Shown: positions 11,701 through 27,026 of the stretch, piece by piece
How the letters are laid out: each line of letters begins with the position of its first letter
How positions within the stretch are numbered: position 1 is the stretch's first letter
From: Auanema rhodensis
Taxonomy: Eukaryota > Nematoda > Chromadorea > Rhabditida > Rhabditidae
Length of the DNA: 64,000 bases
Assembly: GCA_964057225.1 (NCBI GenBank)
Contig: OZ059895.1
Span: forward strand, 21,400,688-21,464,687
Reading direction: 5' to 3'
Translations under genes and position numbers: made by a program
Notes under the pieces: model-generated
What the model saw: the letters and a program-made list of their open reading frames with translations, nothing else
What the model was told of the DNA's origin: nothing
Databases searched by the model: none

Positions 11701-12986
11701 ATTTTTGTCAAAATGTTTTTGGAAGCAATGTTGAGTGTACATGGAAACTCAACATACACTAATGCATCATTTTTCAAACGATCATAACTAATTTTTGTAT
11801 TAAGCGTTTCTCAATGTAGTATAGTGCATTCGATGCGGATTTTTAAGCTGCGTCGATCTGTGTTATCAGATTTGCGCTAGCTTAAAAATGCACCGAGATA
11901 TCAACTGATATAAGTTCACACTTATATCCTCAATTTTCACCCTGAAGAATTAATTTTTTCGTTGAATAACATTGTCCATCGTCTTTGCCTTGAAAAAAGG
12001 AATCTAAAAACATCTACTTTTTGCTAAATTATTTTGAAATTTTTCGAAAAAATTTTTGTCAAAATGTTTTTGGAAGCAATGTTGAGTGTACATGGAAACT
12101 CAACATACACTAATGCATCATTTTTCAAACGATCATAACTAATTTTTGTATTAAGCGTTTCTCAATGTAGTATAGTGCATTCGATGCGGATTTTTAAGCT
12201 GCGTCGATCTGTGTTATCAGATTTGCGCTAGCTTAAAAATGCACCGAGATATCAACTGATATAAGTTCACACTTATATCCTCGATTTTCACCCTGAAGAA
12301 TTAATTTTTTCGTTGAATAACATTGTCCATCGTCTTTGCCTTGAAAAACGGAATCTAAAAACATCTACTTTTTGCTAAATTATTTTGAAATTTTTCGAAA
12401 AAATTTTTGTCAAAATGTTTTTGGAAGCAATGTTGAGTGTACATGGAAACTCAACATACACTAATGCATCATTTTTCAAACGATCATAACTAATTTTTGT
12501 ATTAAGCGTTTCTCAATGTAGTATAGTGCATTCGATGCGGATTTTTAAGCTGCGTCGATCTGTGTTATCAGATTTGCGCTAGCTTAAAAATGCACCGAGA
12601 TATCAACTGATATAAGTTCACACTTATATCCTCAATTTTCACCCTGAAGAATTAATTTTTTCGTTGAATAACATTGTCCATCGTCTTTGCCTTGAAAAAA
12701 GGAATCTAAAAACATCTACTTTTTGCTAAATTATTTTGAAATTTTTCGAAAAAATTTTTGTCAAAATGTTTTTGGAAGCAATGTTGAGTGTACATGGAAA
12801 CTCAACATACACTAATGCATCATTTTTCAAACGATCATAACTAATTTTTGTATTAAGCGTTTCTCAATGTAGTATAGTGCATTCGATGCGGATTTTTAAG
12901 CTGCGTCGATCTGTGTTATCAGATTTGCGCTAGCTTAAAAATGCACCGAGATATCAACTGATATAAGTTCACACTTATATCCTCAA
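8775..12986 (+). repeat. Mixed monomers, with a dimer repeat at its right end
   Basis: Units at 8775 and 9828 share C at 83 with G at 220. Units at 10179, 10530 and 11232 share T at 27 (TTTTTTTGTTG) with C at 102. The unit at 10881 has GAAAAACGG and C at 101 without the 153A change. Units 11583 and 11934 (GAAAAACGG type followed by B type) are repeated at 12285 and 12636, a 702-bp dimer. I see no longer period here. Confidence 0.75.
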
Positions 12987-15900
12987 TTTTCACCCTGAAG
13001 AATTAATTTTTTCGTTGAATAACATTGTCCATCGTCTTTGCCTTGAAAAAAGGAATCTAAAAACATCTACTTTTTGCTAAATTATTTTGAAATTTTTCGA
13101 AAAAATTTTTGTCAAAATGTTTTTGGAAGCAATGTTGAGTGTACATGGAAACTCAACATACACTAATGCATCATTTTTCAAACGATCATAACTAATTTTT
13201 GTATTAAGCGTTTCTCAATGTAGTATAGTGCATTCGATGCGGATTTTTAAGCTGCGTCGATCTGTGTTATCAGATTTGCGCTAGCTTAAAAATGCACCGA
13301 GATATCAACTGATATAAGTTCACACTTATATCCTCAATTTTCACCCTGAAGAATTAATTTTTTCGTTGAATAACATTGTCCATCGTCTTTGCCTTGAAAA
13401 AAGGAATCTAAAAACATCTACTTTTTGCTAAATTATTTTGAAATTTTTCGAAAAAATTTTTGTCAAAATGTTTTTGGAAGCAATGTTGAGTGTACATGGA
13501 AACTCAACATACACTAATGCATCATTTTTCAAACGATCATAACTAATTTTTGTATTAAGCGTTTCTCAATGTAGTATAGTGCATTCGATGCGGATTTTTA
13601 AGCTGCGTCGATCTGTGTTATTAGATTTGCGCTAGCTTAAAAATGCACCGAGATATCAACTGATATAAGTTCACACTTATATCCTCGATTTTCACCCTGA
13701 AGAATTAATTTTTTCGTTGAATAACATTGTCCATCGTCTTTGCCTTGAAAAAAGGAATCTAAAAACATCTACTTTTTGCTAAATTATTTTGAAATTTTTC
13801 GAAAAAATTTTTGTCAAAATGTTTTTGGAAGCAATGTTGAGTGTACATGGAAACTCAACATACACTAATGCATCATTTTTCAAACGATCATAACTAATTT
13901 TTGTATTAAGCGTTTCTCAATGTAGTATAGTGCATTCGATGCGGATTTTTAAGCTGCGTCGATCTGTGTTATCAGATTTGCGCTAGCTTAAAAATGCACC
14001 GAGATATCAACTGATATAAGTTCACACTTATATCCTCGATTTTCACCCTGAAGAATTAATTTTTTCGTTGAATAACATTGTCCATCGTCTTTGCCTTGAA
14101 AAAAGGAATCTAAAAACATCTCCTTTTTGCTAAATTATTTTGGAATTTTTCGAAAAAAGTTTTGTCAAAATGTTTTTGGAAGCAATGTTGAGTGTACATG
14201 GAAACTCAACATACACTAATGCATCATTTTTCAAACGATCATAACTAATTTTTGTATTAAGCGTTTCTCAATGTAGTATAGTGCATTCGATGCGGATTTT
14301 TAAGCTGCGTCGATCTGTGTTATCAGATTTGCGCTAGCTTAAAAATGCACCGAGATATCAACTGATATAAGTTCACACTTATATCCTCGATTTTCACCCT
14401 GAAGAATTGATTTTTTCGTTGAATAACATTGTCCATCGTCTTTGCCTTGAAAAAAGGAATCTAAAAACATCTACTTTTTGCTAAATTATTTTGAAATTTT
14501 TCGAAAAAATTTTTGTCAAAATGTTTTTGGAAGCAATGTTGAGTGTACATGGAAACTCAACATACACTAATGCATCATTTTTCAAACGATCATAACTAAT
14601 TTTTGTATTAAGCGTTTCTCAATGTAGTATAGTGCATTCGATGCGGATTTTTAAGCTGCGTCGATCTGTGTTATCAGATTTGCGCTAGCTTAAAAATGCA
14701 CCGAGATATCAACTGATATAAGTTCACACTTATATCCTCGATTTTCACCCTGAAGAATTAATTTTTTCGTTGAATAACATTGTCCATCGTCTTTGCCTTG
14801 AAAAACGGAATCTAAAAACATCTACTTTTTGCTAAATTATTCTGAAATTTTTCGAAAAAATTTTTGTCAAAATGTTTTTGGAAGCAATGTTGAATGTACA
14901 TGGAAACTCAACATACACTAATGCATCATTTTTCAAACGATCATAACTAATTTTTGTATTAAGCGTTTCTCAATGTAGTATAGTGCATTCGATGCGGATT
15001 TTTAAGCTGCGTCGATCTGTGTTATCAGATTTGCGCTAGCTTAAAAATGCACCGAGATATCAACTGATATAAGTTCACACTTATATCCTCGATTTTCACC
15101 CTGAAGAATTAATTTTTTCGTTGAATAACATTGTCCATCGTCTTTGCCTTGAAAAAAGGAATCTAAAAACATCTACTTTTTGCTAAATTATTTTGAAATT
15201 TTTCGAAAAAATTTTTGTCAAAATGTTTTTGGAAGCAATGTTGAGTGTACATGGAAACTCAACATACACTAATGCATCATTTTTCAAACGATCATAACTA
15301 ATTTTTGTATTAAGCGTTTCTCAATGTAGTATAGTGCATTCGATGCGGATTTTTAAGCTGCGTCGATCTGTGTTATCAGATTTGCGCTAGCTTAAAAATG
15401 CACCGAGATATCAACTGATATAAGTTCACACTTATATCCTCGATTTTCACCCTGAAGAATTAATTTTTTCGTTGAATAACATTGTCCATCGTCTTTGCCT
15501 TGAAAAACGGAATCTAAAAACATCTACTTTTTGCTAAATTATTCTGAAATTTTTCGAAAAAATTTTTGTCAAAATGTTTTTGGAAGCAATGTTGAATGTA
15601 CATGGAAACTCAACATACACTAATGCATCATTTTTCAAACGATCATAACTAATTTTTGTATTAAGCGTTTCTCAATGTAGTATAGTGCATTCGATGCGGA
15701 TTTTTAAGCTGCGTCGATCTGTGTTATCAGATTTGCGCTAGCTTAAAAATGCACCGAGATATCAACTGATATAAGTTCACACTTATATCCTCAATTTTCA
15801 CCCTGAAGAATTAATTTTTTCGTTGAATAACATTGTCCATCGTCTTTGCCTTGAAAAAAGGAATCTAAAAACATCTACTTTTTGCTAAATTATTTTGAAA

Positions 15901-18900
15901 TTTTTCGAAAAAATTTTTGTCAAAATGTTTTTGGAAGCAATGTTGAGTGTACATGGAAACTCAACATACACTAATGCATCATTTTTCAAACGATCATAAC
16001 TAATTTTTGTATTAAGCGTTTCTCAATGTAGTATAGTGCATTCGATGCGGATTTTTAAGCTGCGTCGATCTGTGTTATCAGATTTGCGCTAGCTTAAAAA
16101 TGCACCGAGATATCAACTGATATAAGTTCACACTTATATCCTCGATTTTCACCCTGAAGAATTAATTTTTTCGTTGAATAACATTGTCCATCGTCTTTGC
16201 CTTGAAAAAAGGAATCTAAAAACATCTACTTTTTGCTAAATTATTTTGAAATTTTTCGAAAAAATTTTTGTCAAAATGTTTTTGGAAGCAATGTTGAGTG
16301 TACATGGAAACTCAACATACACTAATGCATCATTTTTCAAACGATCATAACTAATTTTTGTATTAAGCGTTTCTCAATGTAGTATAGTGCATTCGATGCG
16401 GATTTTTAAGCTGCGTCGATCTGTGTTATCAGATTTGCGCTAGCTTAAAAATGCACCGAGATATCAACTGATATAAGTTCACACTTATATCCTCGATTTT
16501 CACCCTGAAGAACTAATTTTTTCGTTGAATAACATTGTCCATCGTCTTTGCCTTGAAAAAAGGAATCTAAAAACATCTACTTTTTGCTAAATTATTTTGA
16601 AATTTTTCGAAAAAATTTTTGTCAAAATGTTTTTGGAAGCAATGTTGAGTGTACATGGAAACTCAACATACACTAATGCATCATTTTTCAAACGATCATA
16701 ACTAATTTTTGTATTAAGCGTTTCTCAATGTAGTATAGTGCATTCGATGCGGATTTTTAAGCTGCGTCGATCTGTGTTATCAGATTTGCGCTAGCTTAAA
16801 AATGCACCGAGATATCAACTGATATAAGTTCACACTTATATCCTCGATTTTCACCCTGAAGAATTAATTTTTTCGTTGAATAACATTGTCCATCGTCTTT
16901 GCCTTGAAAAACGGAATCTAAAAACATCTACTTTTTGCTAAATTATTTTGAAATTTTTCGAAAAAATTTTTGTCAAAATGTTTTTGGAAGCAATGTTGAG
17001 TGTACATGGAAACTCAACATACACTAATGCATCATTTTTCAAACGATCATAACTAATTTTTGTATTAAGCGTTTCTCAATGTAGTATAGTGCATTCGATG
17101 CGGATTTTTAAGCTGCGTCGATCTGTGTTATCAGATTTGCGCTAGCTTAAAAATGCACCGAGATATCAACTGATATAAGTTCACACTTATATCCTCAATT
17201 TTCACCCTGAAGAATTAATTTTTTCGTTGAATAACATTGTCCATCGTCTTTGCCTTGAAAAAAGGAATCTAAAAACATCTACTTTTTGCTAAATTATTTT
17301 GAAATTTTTCGAAAAAATTTTTGTCAAAATGTTTTTGGAAGCAATGTTGAGTGTACATGGAAACTCAACATACACTAATGCATCATTTTTCAAACGATCA
17401 TAACTAATTTTTGTATTAAGCGTTTCTCAATGTAGTATAGTGCATTCGATGCGGATTTTTAAGCTGCGTCGATCTGTGTTATCAGATTTGCGCTAGCTTA
17501 AAAATGCACCGAGATATCAACTGATATAAGTTCACACTTATATCCTCAATTTTCACCCTGAAGAATTAATTTTTTCGTTGAATAACATTGTCCATCGTCT
17601 TTGCCTTGAAAAAAGGAATCTAAAAACATCTACTTTTTGCTAAATTATTTTGAAATTTTTCGAAAAAATTTTTGTCAAAATGTTTTTGGAAGCAATGTTG
17701 AGTGTACATGGAAACTCAACATACACTAATGCATCATTTTTCAAACGATCATAACTAATTTTTGTATTAAGCGTTTCTCAATGTAGTATAGTGCATTCGA
17801 TGCGGATTTTTAAGCTGCGTCGATCTGTGTTATCAGATTTGCGCTAGCTTAAAAATGCACCGAGATATCAACTGATATAAGTTCACACTTATATCCTCGA
17901 TTTTCACCCTGAAGAATTAATTTTTTCGTTGAATAACATTGTCCATCGTCTTTGCCTTGAAAAAAGGAATCTAAAAACATCTACTTTTTGCTAAATTATT
18001 TTGAAATTTTTCGAAAAAATTTTTGTCAAAATGTTTTTGGAAGCAATGTTGAGTGTACATGGAAACTCAACATACACTAATGCATCATTTTTCAAACGAT
18101 CATAACTAATTTTTGTATTAAGCGTTTCTCAATGTAGTATAGTGCATTCGATGCGGATTTTTAAGCTGCGTCGATCTGTGTTATCAGATTTGCGCTAGCT
18201 TAAAAATGCACCGAGATATCAACTGATATAAGTTCACACTTATATCCTCGATTTTCACCCTGAAGAATTAATTTTTTCGTTGAATAACATTGTCCATCGT
18301 CTTTGCCTTGAAAAAAGGAATCTAAAAACATCTCCTTTTTGCTAAATTATTTTGGAATTTTTCGAAAAAAGTTTTGTCAAAATGTTTTTGGAAGCAATGT
18401 TGAGTGTACATGGAAACTCAACATACACTAATGCATCATTTTTCAAACGATCATAACTAATTTTTGTATTAAGCGTTTCTCAATGTAGTATAGTGCATTC
18501 GATGCGGATTTTTAAGCTGCGTCGATCTGTGTTATCAGATTTGCGCTAGCTTAAAAATGCACCGAGATATCAACTGATATAAGTTCACACTTATATCCTC
18601 GATTTTCACCCTGAAGAATTGATTTTTTCGTTGAATAACATTGTCCATCGTCTTTGCCTTGAAAAAAGGAATCTAAAAACATCTACTTTTTGCTAAATTA
18701 TTTTGAAATTTTTCGAAAAAATTTTTGTCAAAATGTTTTTGGAAGCAATGTTGAGTGTACATGGAAACTCAACATACACTAATGCATCATTTTTCAAACG
18801 ATCATAACTAATTTTTGTATTAAGCGTTTCTCAATGTAGTATAGTGCATTCGATGCGGATTTTTAAGCTGCGTCGATCTGTGTTATCAGATTTGCGCTAG

Positions 18901-19304
18901 CTTAAAAATGCACCGAGATATCAACTGATATAAGTTCACACTTATATCCTCGATTTTCACCCTGAAGAATTAATTTTTTCGTTGAATAACATTGTCCATC
19001 GTCTTTGCCTTGAAAAACGGAATCTAAAAACATCTACTTTTTGCTAAATTATTCTGAAATTTTTCGAAAAAATTTTTGTCAAAATGTTTTTGGAAGCAAT
19101 GTTGAATGTACATGGAAACTCAACATACACTAATGCATCATTTTTCAAACGATCATAACTAATTTTTGTATTAAGCGTTTCTCAATGTAGTATAGTGCAT
19201 TCGATGCGGATTTTTAAGCTGCGTCGATCTGTGTTATCAGATTTGCGCTAGCTTAAAAATGCACCGAGATATCAACTGATATAAGTTCACACTTATATCC
19301 TCAA
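12987..19304 (+). repeat. Six-monomer block repeated at 4,212-bp offset
   Basis: Units at 12987 to 14742 (B, B, consensus, C, 17TTGA type, E) recur in the same order at 17199 to 18954, each block being 2,106 bp. The unit at 14391 and its partner at 18603 are the only copies with GAATTGATTT, so the match is specific. The C units (14040, 18252) carry 83C, 104G and 120G together; the E units (14742, 18954) carry 65C, 101C and 153A. Between the blocks, 15093-17198 holds a consensus unit, another E unit, B and consensus units, one unit with GAACTAATT (16497) and one with GAAAAACGG alone (16848). The first block has a private T in GTTATTAG at the end of the unit at 13338. Confidence 0.88.
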
Positions 19305-22300
19305 TTTTCACCCTGAAGAATTAATTTTTTCGTTGAATAACATTGTCCATCGTCTTTGCCTTGAAAAAAGGAATCTAAAAACATCTACTTTTTGCTAAAT
19401 TATTTTGAAATTTTTCGAAAAAATTTTTGTCAAAATGTTTTTGGAAGCAATGTTGAGTGTACATGGAAACTCAACATACACTAATGCATCATTTTTCAAA
19501 CGATCATAACTAATTTTTGTATTAAGCGTTTCTCAATGTAGTATAGTGCATTCGATGCGGATTTTTAAGCTGCGTCGATCTGTGTTATCAGATTTGCGCT
19601 AGCTTAAAAATGCACCGAGATATCAACTGATATAAGTTCACACTTATATCCTCGATTTTCACCCTGAAGAATTAATTTTTTCGTTGAATAACATTGTCCA
19701 TCGTCTTTGCCTTGAAAAAAGGAATCTAAAAACATCTACTTTTTGCTAAATTATTCTGAAATTTTTCGAAAAAATTTTTGTCAAAATGTTTTTGGAAGCA
19801 ATGTTGAATGTACATGGAAACTCAACATACACTAATGCATCATTTTTCAAACGATCATAACTAATTTTTGTATTAAGCGTTTCTCAATGTAGTATAGTGC
19901 ATTCGATGCGGATTTTTAAGCTGCGTCGATCTGTGTTATCAGATTTGCGCTAGCTTAAAAATGCACCGAGATATCAACTGATATAAGTTCACACTTATAT
20001 CCTCAATTTTCACCCTGAAGAATTAATTTTTTCGTTGAATAACATTGTCCATCGTCTTTGCCTTGAAAAAAGGAATCTAAAAACATCTACTTTTTGCTAA
20101 ATTATTTTGAAATTTTTCGAAAAAATTTTTGTCAAAATGTTTTTGGAAGCAATGTTGAGTGTACATGGAAACTCAACATACACTAATGCATCATTTTTCA
20201 AACGATCATAACTAATTTTTGTATTAAGCGTTTCTCAATGTAGTATAGTGCATTCGATGCGGATTTTTAAGCTGCGTCGATCTGTGTTATCAGATTTGCG
20301 CTAGCTTAAAAATGCACCGAGATATCAACTGATATAAGTTCACACTTATATCCTCGATTTTCACCCTGAAGAATTAATTTTTTCGTTGAATAACATTGTC
20401 CATCGTCTTTGCCTTGAAAAAAGGAATCTAAAAACATCTACTTTTTGCTAAATTATTTTGAAATTTTTCGAAAAAATTTTTGTCAAAATGTTTTTGGAAG
20501 CAATGTTGAGTGTACATGGAAACTCAACATACACTAATGCATCATTTTTCAAACGATCATAACTAATTTTTGTATTAAGCGTTTCTCAATGTAGTATAGT
20601 GCATTCGATGCGGATTTTTAAGCTGCGTCGATCTGTGTTATCAGATTTGCGCTAGCTTAAAAATGCACCGAGATATCAACTGATATAAGTTCACACTTAT
20701 ATCCTCGATTTTCACCCTGAAGAATTAATTTTTTCGTTGAATAACATTGTCCATCGTCTTTGCCTTGAAAAACGGAATCTAAAAACATCTACTTTTTGCT
20801 AAATTATTCTGAAATTTTTCGAAAAAATTTTTGTCAAAATGTTTTTGGAAGCAATGTTGAATGTACATGGAAACTCAACATACACTAATGCATCATTTTT
20901 CAAACGATCATAACTAATTTTTGTATTAAGCGTTTCTCAATGTAGTATAGTGCATTCGATGCGGATTTTTAAGCTGCGTCGATCTGTGTTATCAGATTTG
21001 CGCTAGCTTAAAAATGCACCGAGATATCAACTGATATAAGTTCACACTTATATCCTCAATTTTCACCCTGAAGAATTAATTTTTTCGTTGAATAACATTG
21101 TCCATCGTCTTTGCCTTGAAAAAAGGAATCTAAAAACATCTACTTTTTGCTAAATTATTTTGAAATTTTTCGAAAAAATTTTTGTCAAAATGTTTTTGGA
21201 AGCAATGTTGAGTGTACATGGAAACTCAACATACACTAATGCATCATTTTTCAAACGATCATAACTTATTTTTGTATTAAGCGTTTCTCAATGTAGTATA
21301 GTGCATTCGATGCGGATTTTTAAGCTGCGTCGATCTGTGTTATCAGATTTGCGCTAGCTTAAAAATGCACCGAGATATCAACTGATATAAGTTCACACTT
21401 ATATCCTCGATTTTCACCCTGAAGAATTAATTTTTTCGTTGAATAACATTGTCCATCGTCTTTGCCTTGAAAAAAGGAATCTAAAAACATCTACTTTTTG
21501 CTAAATTATTTTGAAATTTTTCGAAAAAATTTTTGTCAAAATGTTTTTGGAAGCAATGTTGAGTGTACATGGAAACTCAACATACACTAATGCATCATTT
21601 TTCAAACGATCATAACTAATTTTTGTATTAAGCGTTTCTCAATGTAGTATAGTGCATTCGATGCGGATTTTTAAGCTGCGTCGATCTGTGTTATCAGATT
21701 TGCGCTAGCTTAAAAATGCACCGAGATATCAACTGATATAAGTTCACACTTATATCCTCGATTTTCACCCTGAAGAATTAATTTTTTCGTTGAATAACAT
21801 TGTCCATCGTCTTTGCCTTGAAAAAAGGAATCTAAAAACATCTCCTTTTTGCTAAATTATTTTGGAATTTTTCGAAAAAAGTTTTGTCAAAATGTTTTTG
21901 GAAGCAATGTTGAGTGTACATGGAAACTCAACATACACTAATGCATCATTTTTCAAACGATCATAACTAATTTTTGTATTAAGCGTTTCTCAATGTAGTA
22001 TAGTGCATTCGATGCGGATTTTTAAGCTGCGTCGATCTGTGTTATCAGATTTGCGCTAGCTTAAAAATGCACCGAGATATCAACTGATATAAGTTCACAC
22101 TTATATCCTCGATTTTCACCCTGAAGAATTAATTTTTTCGTTGAATAACATTGTCCATCGTCTTTGCCTTGAAAAACGGAATCTAAAAACATCTACTTTT
22201 TGCTAAATTATTCTGAAATTTTTCGAAAAAATTTTTGTCAAAATGTTTTTGGAAGCAATGTTGAATGTACATGGAAACTCAACATACACTAATGCATCAT

Positions 22301-25300
22301 TTTTCAAACAATCATAACTAATTTTTGTATTAAGCGTTTCTCAATGTAGTATAGTGCATTCGATGCGGATTTTTAAGCTGCGTCGATCTGTGTTATCAGA
22401 TTTGCGCTAGCTTAAAAATGCACCGAGATATCAACTGATATAAGTTCACACTTATATCCTCAATTTTCACCCTGAAGAATTAATTTTTTCGTTGAATAAC
22501 ATTGTCCATCGTCTTTGCCTTGAAAAAAGGAATCTAAAAACATCTACTTTTTGCTAAATTATTTTGAAATTTTTCGAAAAAATTTTTGTCAAAATGTTTT
22601 TGGAAGCAATGTTGAGTGTACATGGAAACTCAACATACACTAATGCATCATTTTTCAAACGATCATAACTAATTTTTGTATTAAGCGTTTCTCAATGTAG
22701 TATAGTGCATTCGATGCGGATTTTTAAGCTGCGTCGATCTGTGTTATCAGATTTGCGCTAGCTTAAAAATGCACCGAGATATCAACTGATATAAGTTCAC
22801 ACTTATATCCTCGATTTTCACCCTGAAGAATTAATTTTTTCGTTGAATAACATTGTCCATCGTCTTTGCCTTGAAAAAAGGAATCTAAAAACATCTACTT
22901 TTTGCTAAATTATTCTGAAATTTTTCGAAAAAATTTTTGTCAAAATGTTTTTGGAAGCAATGTTGAATGTACATGGAAACTCAACATACACTAATGCATC
23001 ATTTTTCAAACGATCATAACTAATTTTTGTATTAAGCGTTTCTCAATGTAGTATAGTGCATTCGATGCGGATTTTTAAGCTGCGTCGATCTGTGTTATCA
23101 GATTTGCGCTAGCTTAAAAATGCACCGAGATATCAACTGATATAAGTTCACACTTATATCCTCAATTTTCACCCTGAAGAATTAATTTTTTCGTTGAATA
23201 ACATTGTCCATCGTCTTTGCCTTGAAAAAAGGAATCTAAAAACATCTACTTTTTGCTAAATTATTTTGAAATTTTTCGAAAAAATTTTTGTCAAAATGTT
23301 TTTGGAAGCAATGTTGAGTGTACATGGAAACTCAACATACACTAATGCATCATTTTTCAAACGATCATAACTAATTTTTGTATTAAGCGTTTCTCAATGT
23401 AGTATAGTGCATTCGATGCGGATTTTTAAGCTGCGTCGATCTGTGTTATCAGATTTGCGCTAGCTTAAAAATGCACCGAGATATCAACTGATATAAGTTC
23501 ACACTTATATCCTCGATTTTCACCCTGAAGAATTAATTTTTTCGTTGAATAACATTGTCCATCGTCTTTGCCTTGAAAAAAGGAATCTAAAAACATCTAC
23601 TTTTTGCTAAATTATTCTGAAATTTTTCGAAAAAATTTTTGTCAAAATGTTTTTGGAAGCAATGTTGAATGTACATGGAAACTCAACATACACTAATGCA
23701 TCATTTTTCAAACGATCATAACTAATTTTTGTATTAAGCGTTTCTCAATGTAGTATAGTGCATTCGATGCGGATTTTTAAGCTGCGTCGATCTGTGTTAT
23801 CAGATTTGCGCTAGCTTAAAAATGCACCGAGATATCAACTGATATAAGTTCACACTTATATCCTCAATTTTCACCCTGAAGAATTAATTTTTTCGTTGAA
23901 TAACATTGTCCATCGTCTTTGCCTTGAAAAAAGGAATCTAAAAACATCTACTTTTTGCTAAATTATTTTGAAATTTTTCGAAAAAATTTTTGTCAAAATG
24001 TTTTTGGAAGCAATGTTGAGTGTACATGGAAACTCAACATACACTAATGCATCATTTTTCAAACGATCATAACTAATTTTTGTATTAAGCGTTTCTCAAT
24101 GTAGTATAGTGCATTCGATGCGGATTTTTAAGCTGCGTCGATCTGTGTTATCAGATTTGCGCTAGCTTAAAAATGCACCGAGATATCAACTGATATAAGT
24201 TCACACTTATATCCTCGATTTTCACCCTGAAGAATTAATTTTTTCGTTGAATAACATTGTCCATCGTCTTTGCCTTGAAAAAAGGAATCTAAAAACATCT
24301 ACTTTTTGCTAAATTATTTTGAAATTTTTCGAAAAAATTTTTGTCAAAATGTTTTTGGAAGCAATGTTGAGTGTACATGGAAACTCAACATACACTAATG
24401 CATCATTTTTCAAACGATCATAACTAATTTTTGTATTAAGCGTTTCTCAATGTAGTATAGTGCATTCGATGCGGATTTTTAAGCTGCGTCGATCTGTGTT
24501 ATCAGATTTGCGCTAGCTTAAAAATGCACCGAGATATCAACTGATATAAGTTCACACTTATATCCTCGATTTTCACCCTGAAGAATTAATTTTTTCGTTG
24601 AATAACATTGTCCATCGTCTTTGCCTTGAAAAACGGAATCTAAAAACATCTACTTTTTGCTAAATTATTCTGAAATTTTTCGAAAAAATTTTTGTCAAAA
24701 TGTTTTTGGAAGCAATGTTGAATGTACATGGAAACTCAACATACACTAATGCATCATTTTTCAAACGATCATAACTAATTTTTGTATTAAGCGTTTCTCA
24801 ATGTAGTATAGTGCATTCGATGCGGATTTTTAAGCTGCGTCGATCTGTGTTATCAGATTTGCGCTAGCTTAAAAATGCACCGAGATATCAACTGATATAA
24901 GTTCACACTTATATCCTCAATTTTCACCCTGAAGAATTAATTTTTTCGTTGAATAACATTGTCCATCGTCTTTGCCTTGAAAAAAGGAATCTAAAAACAT
25001 CTACTTTTTGCTAAATTATTTTGAAATTTTTCGAAAAAATTTTTGTCAAAATGTTTTTGGAAGCAATGTTGAGTGTACATGGAAACTCAACATACACTAA
25101 TGCATCATTTTTCAAACGATCATAACTTATTTTTGTATTAAGCGTTTCTCAATGTAGTATAGTGCATTCGATGCGGATTTTTAAGCTGCGTCGATCTGTG
25201 TTATCAGATTTGCGCTAGCTTAAAAATGCACCGAGATATCAACTGATATAAGTTCACACTTATATCCTCGATTTTCACCCTGAAGAATTAATTTTTTCGT

Positions 25301-27026
25301 TGAATAACATTGTCCATCGTCTTTGCCTTGAAAAAAGGAATCTAAAAACATCTACTTTTTGCTAAATTATTTTGAAATTTTTCGAAAAAATTTTTGTCAA
25401 AATGTTTTTGGAAGCAATGTTGAGTGTACATGGAAACTCAACATACACTAATGCATCATTTTTCAAACGATCATAACTAATTTTTGTATTAAGCGTTTCT
25501 CAATGTAGTATAGTGCATTCGATGCGGATTTTTAAGCTGCGTCGATCTGTGTTATCAGATTTGCGCTAGCTTAAAAATGCACCGAGATATCAACTGATAT
25601 AAGTTCACACTTATATCCTCGATTTTCACCCTGAAGAATTAATTTTTTCGTTGAATAACATTGTCCATCGTCTTTGCCTTGAAAAAAGGAATCTAAAAAC
25701 ATCTCCTTTTTGCTAAATTATTTTGGAATTTTTCGAAAAAAGTTTTGTCAAAATGTTTTTGGAAGCAATGTTGAGTGTACATGGAAACTCAACATACACT
25801 AATGCATCATTTTTCAAACGATCATAACTAATTTTTGTATTAAGCGTTTCTCAATGTAGTATAGTGCATTCGATGCGGATTTTTAAGCTGCGTCGATCTG
25901 TGTTATCAGATTTGCGCTAGCTTAAAAATGCACCGAGATATCAACTGATATAAGTTCACACTTATATCCTCGATTTTCACCCTGAAGAATTAATTTTTTC
26001 GTTGAATAACATTGTCCATCGTCTTTGCCTTGAAAAACGGAATCTAAAAACATCTACTTTTTGCTAAATTATTCTGAAATTTTTCGAAAAAATTTTTGTC
26101 AAAATGTTTTTGGAAGCAATGTTGAATGTACATGGAAACTCAACATACACTAATGCATCATTTTTCAAACAATCATAACTAATTTTTGTATTAAGCGTTT
26201 CTCAATGTAGTATAGTGCATTCGATGCGGATTTTTAAGCTGCGTCGATCTGTGTTATCAGATTTGCGCTAGCTTAAAAATGCACCGAGATATCAACTGAT
26301 ATAAGTTCACACTTATATCCTCAATTTTCACCCTGAAGAATTAATTTTTTCGTTGAATAACATTGTCCATCGTCTTTGCCTTGAAAAAAGAAATCTAAAA
26401 ACATCTACTTTTTGCTAAATTATTTTGAAATTTTTCGAAAAAATTTTTGTCAAAATGTTTTTGGAAGCAATGTTGAGTGTACATGGAAACTCAACATACA
26501 CTAATGCATCATTTTTCAAACGATCATAACTAATTTTTGTATTAAGCGTTTCTCAATGTAGTATAGTGCATTCGATGCGGATTTTTAAGCTGCGTCGATC
26601 TGTGTTATCAGATTTGCGCTAGCTTAAAAATGCACCGAGATATCAACTGATATAAGTTCACACTTATATCCTCAATTTTCACCCTGAAGAATTAATTTTT
26701 TCGTTGAATAACATTGTCCATCGTCTTTGCCTTGAAAAAAGGAATCTAAAAACATCTACTTTTTGCTAAATTATTCTGAAATTTTTCGAAAAAATTTTTG
26801 TCAAAATGTTTTTGGAAGCAATGTTGAATGTACATGGAAACTCAACATACACTAATGCATCATTTTTCAAACAATCATAACTAATTTTTGTATTAAGCGT
26901 TTCTCAATGTAGTATAGTGCATTCGATGCGGATTTTTAAGCTGCGTCGATCTGTGTTATCAGATTTGCGCTAGCTTAAAAATGCACCGAGATATCAACTG
27001 ATATAAGTTCACACTTATATCCTCAA
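19305..27026 (+). repeat. 11-monomer (3,861-bp) tandem duplication
   Basis: Units at 19305-23165 run B, E without 65C, B, consensus, E, B, consensus, C, E, B, E without 65C; units at 23166-27026 run in the same order. Rare private marks confirm that this is a copy and not chance: CATAACTTATTTT occurs only in the units at 21060 and 24921, and A at 198 (AAACAATCAT) in the E units at 22113 and 25974. The copies differ little: AAAAGAAATC in the unit at 26325, and the last unit (26676) has A at 350 before it and A at 198, unlike its partner at 22815. Alternating B and E units also make a local dimer inside each copy. Confidence 0.92.
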
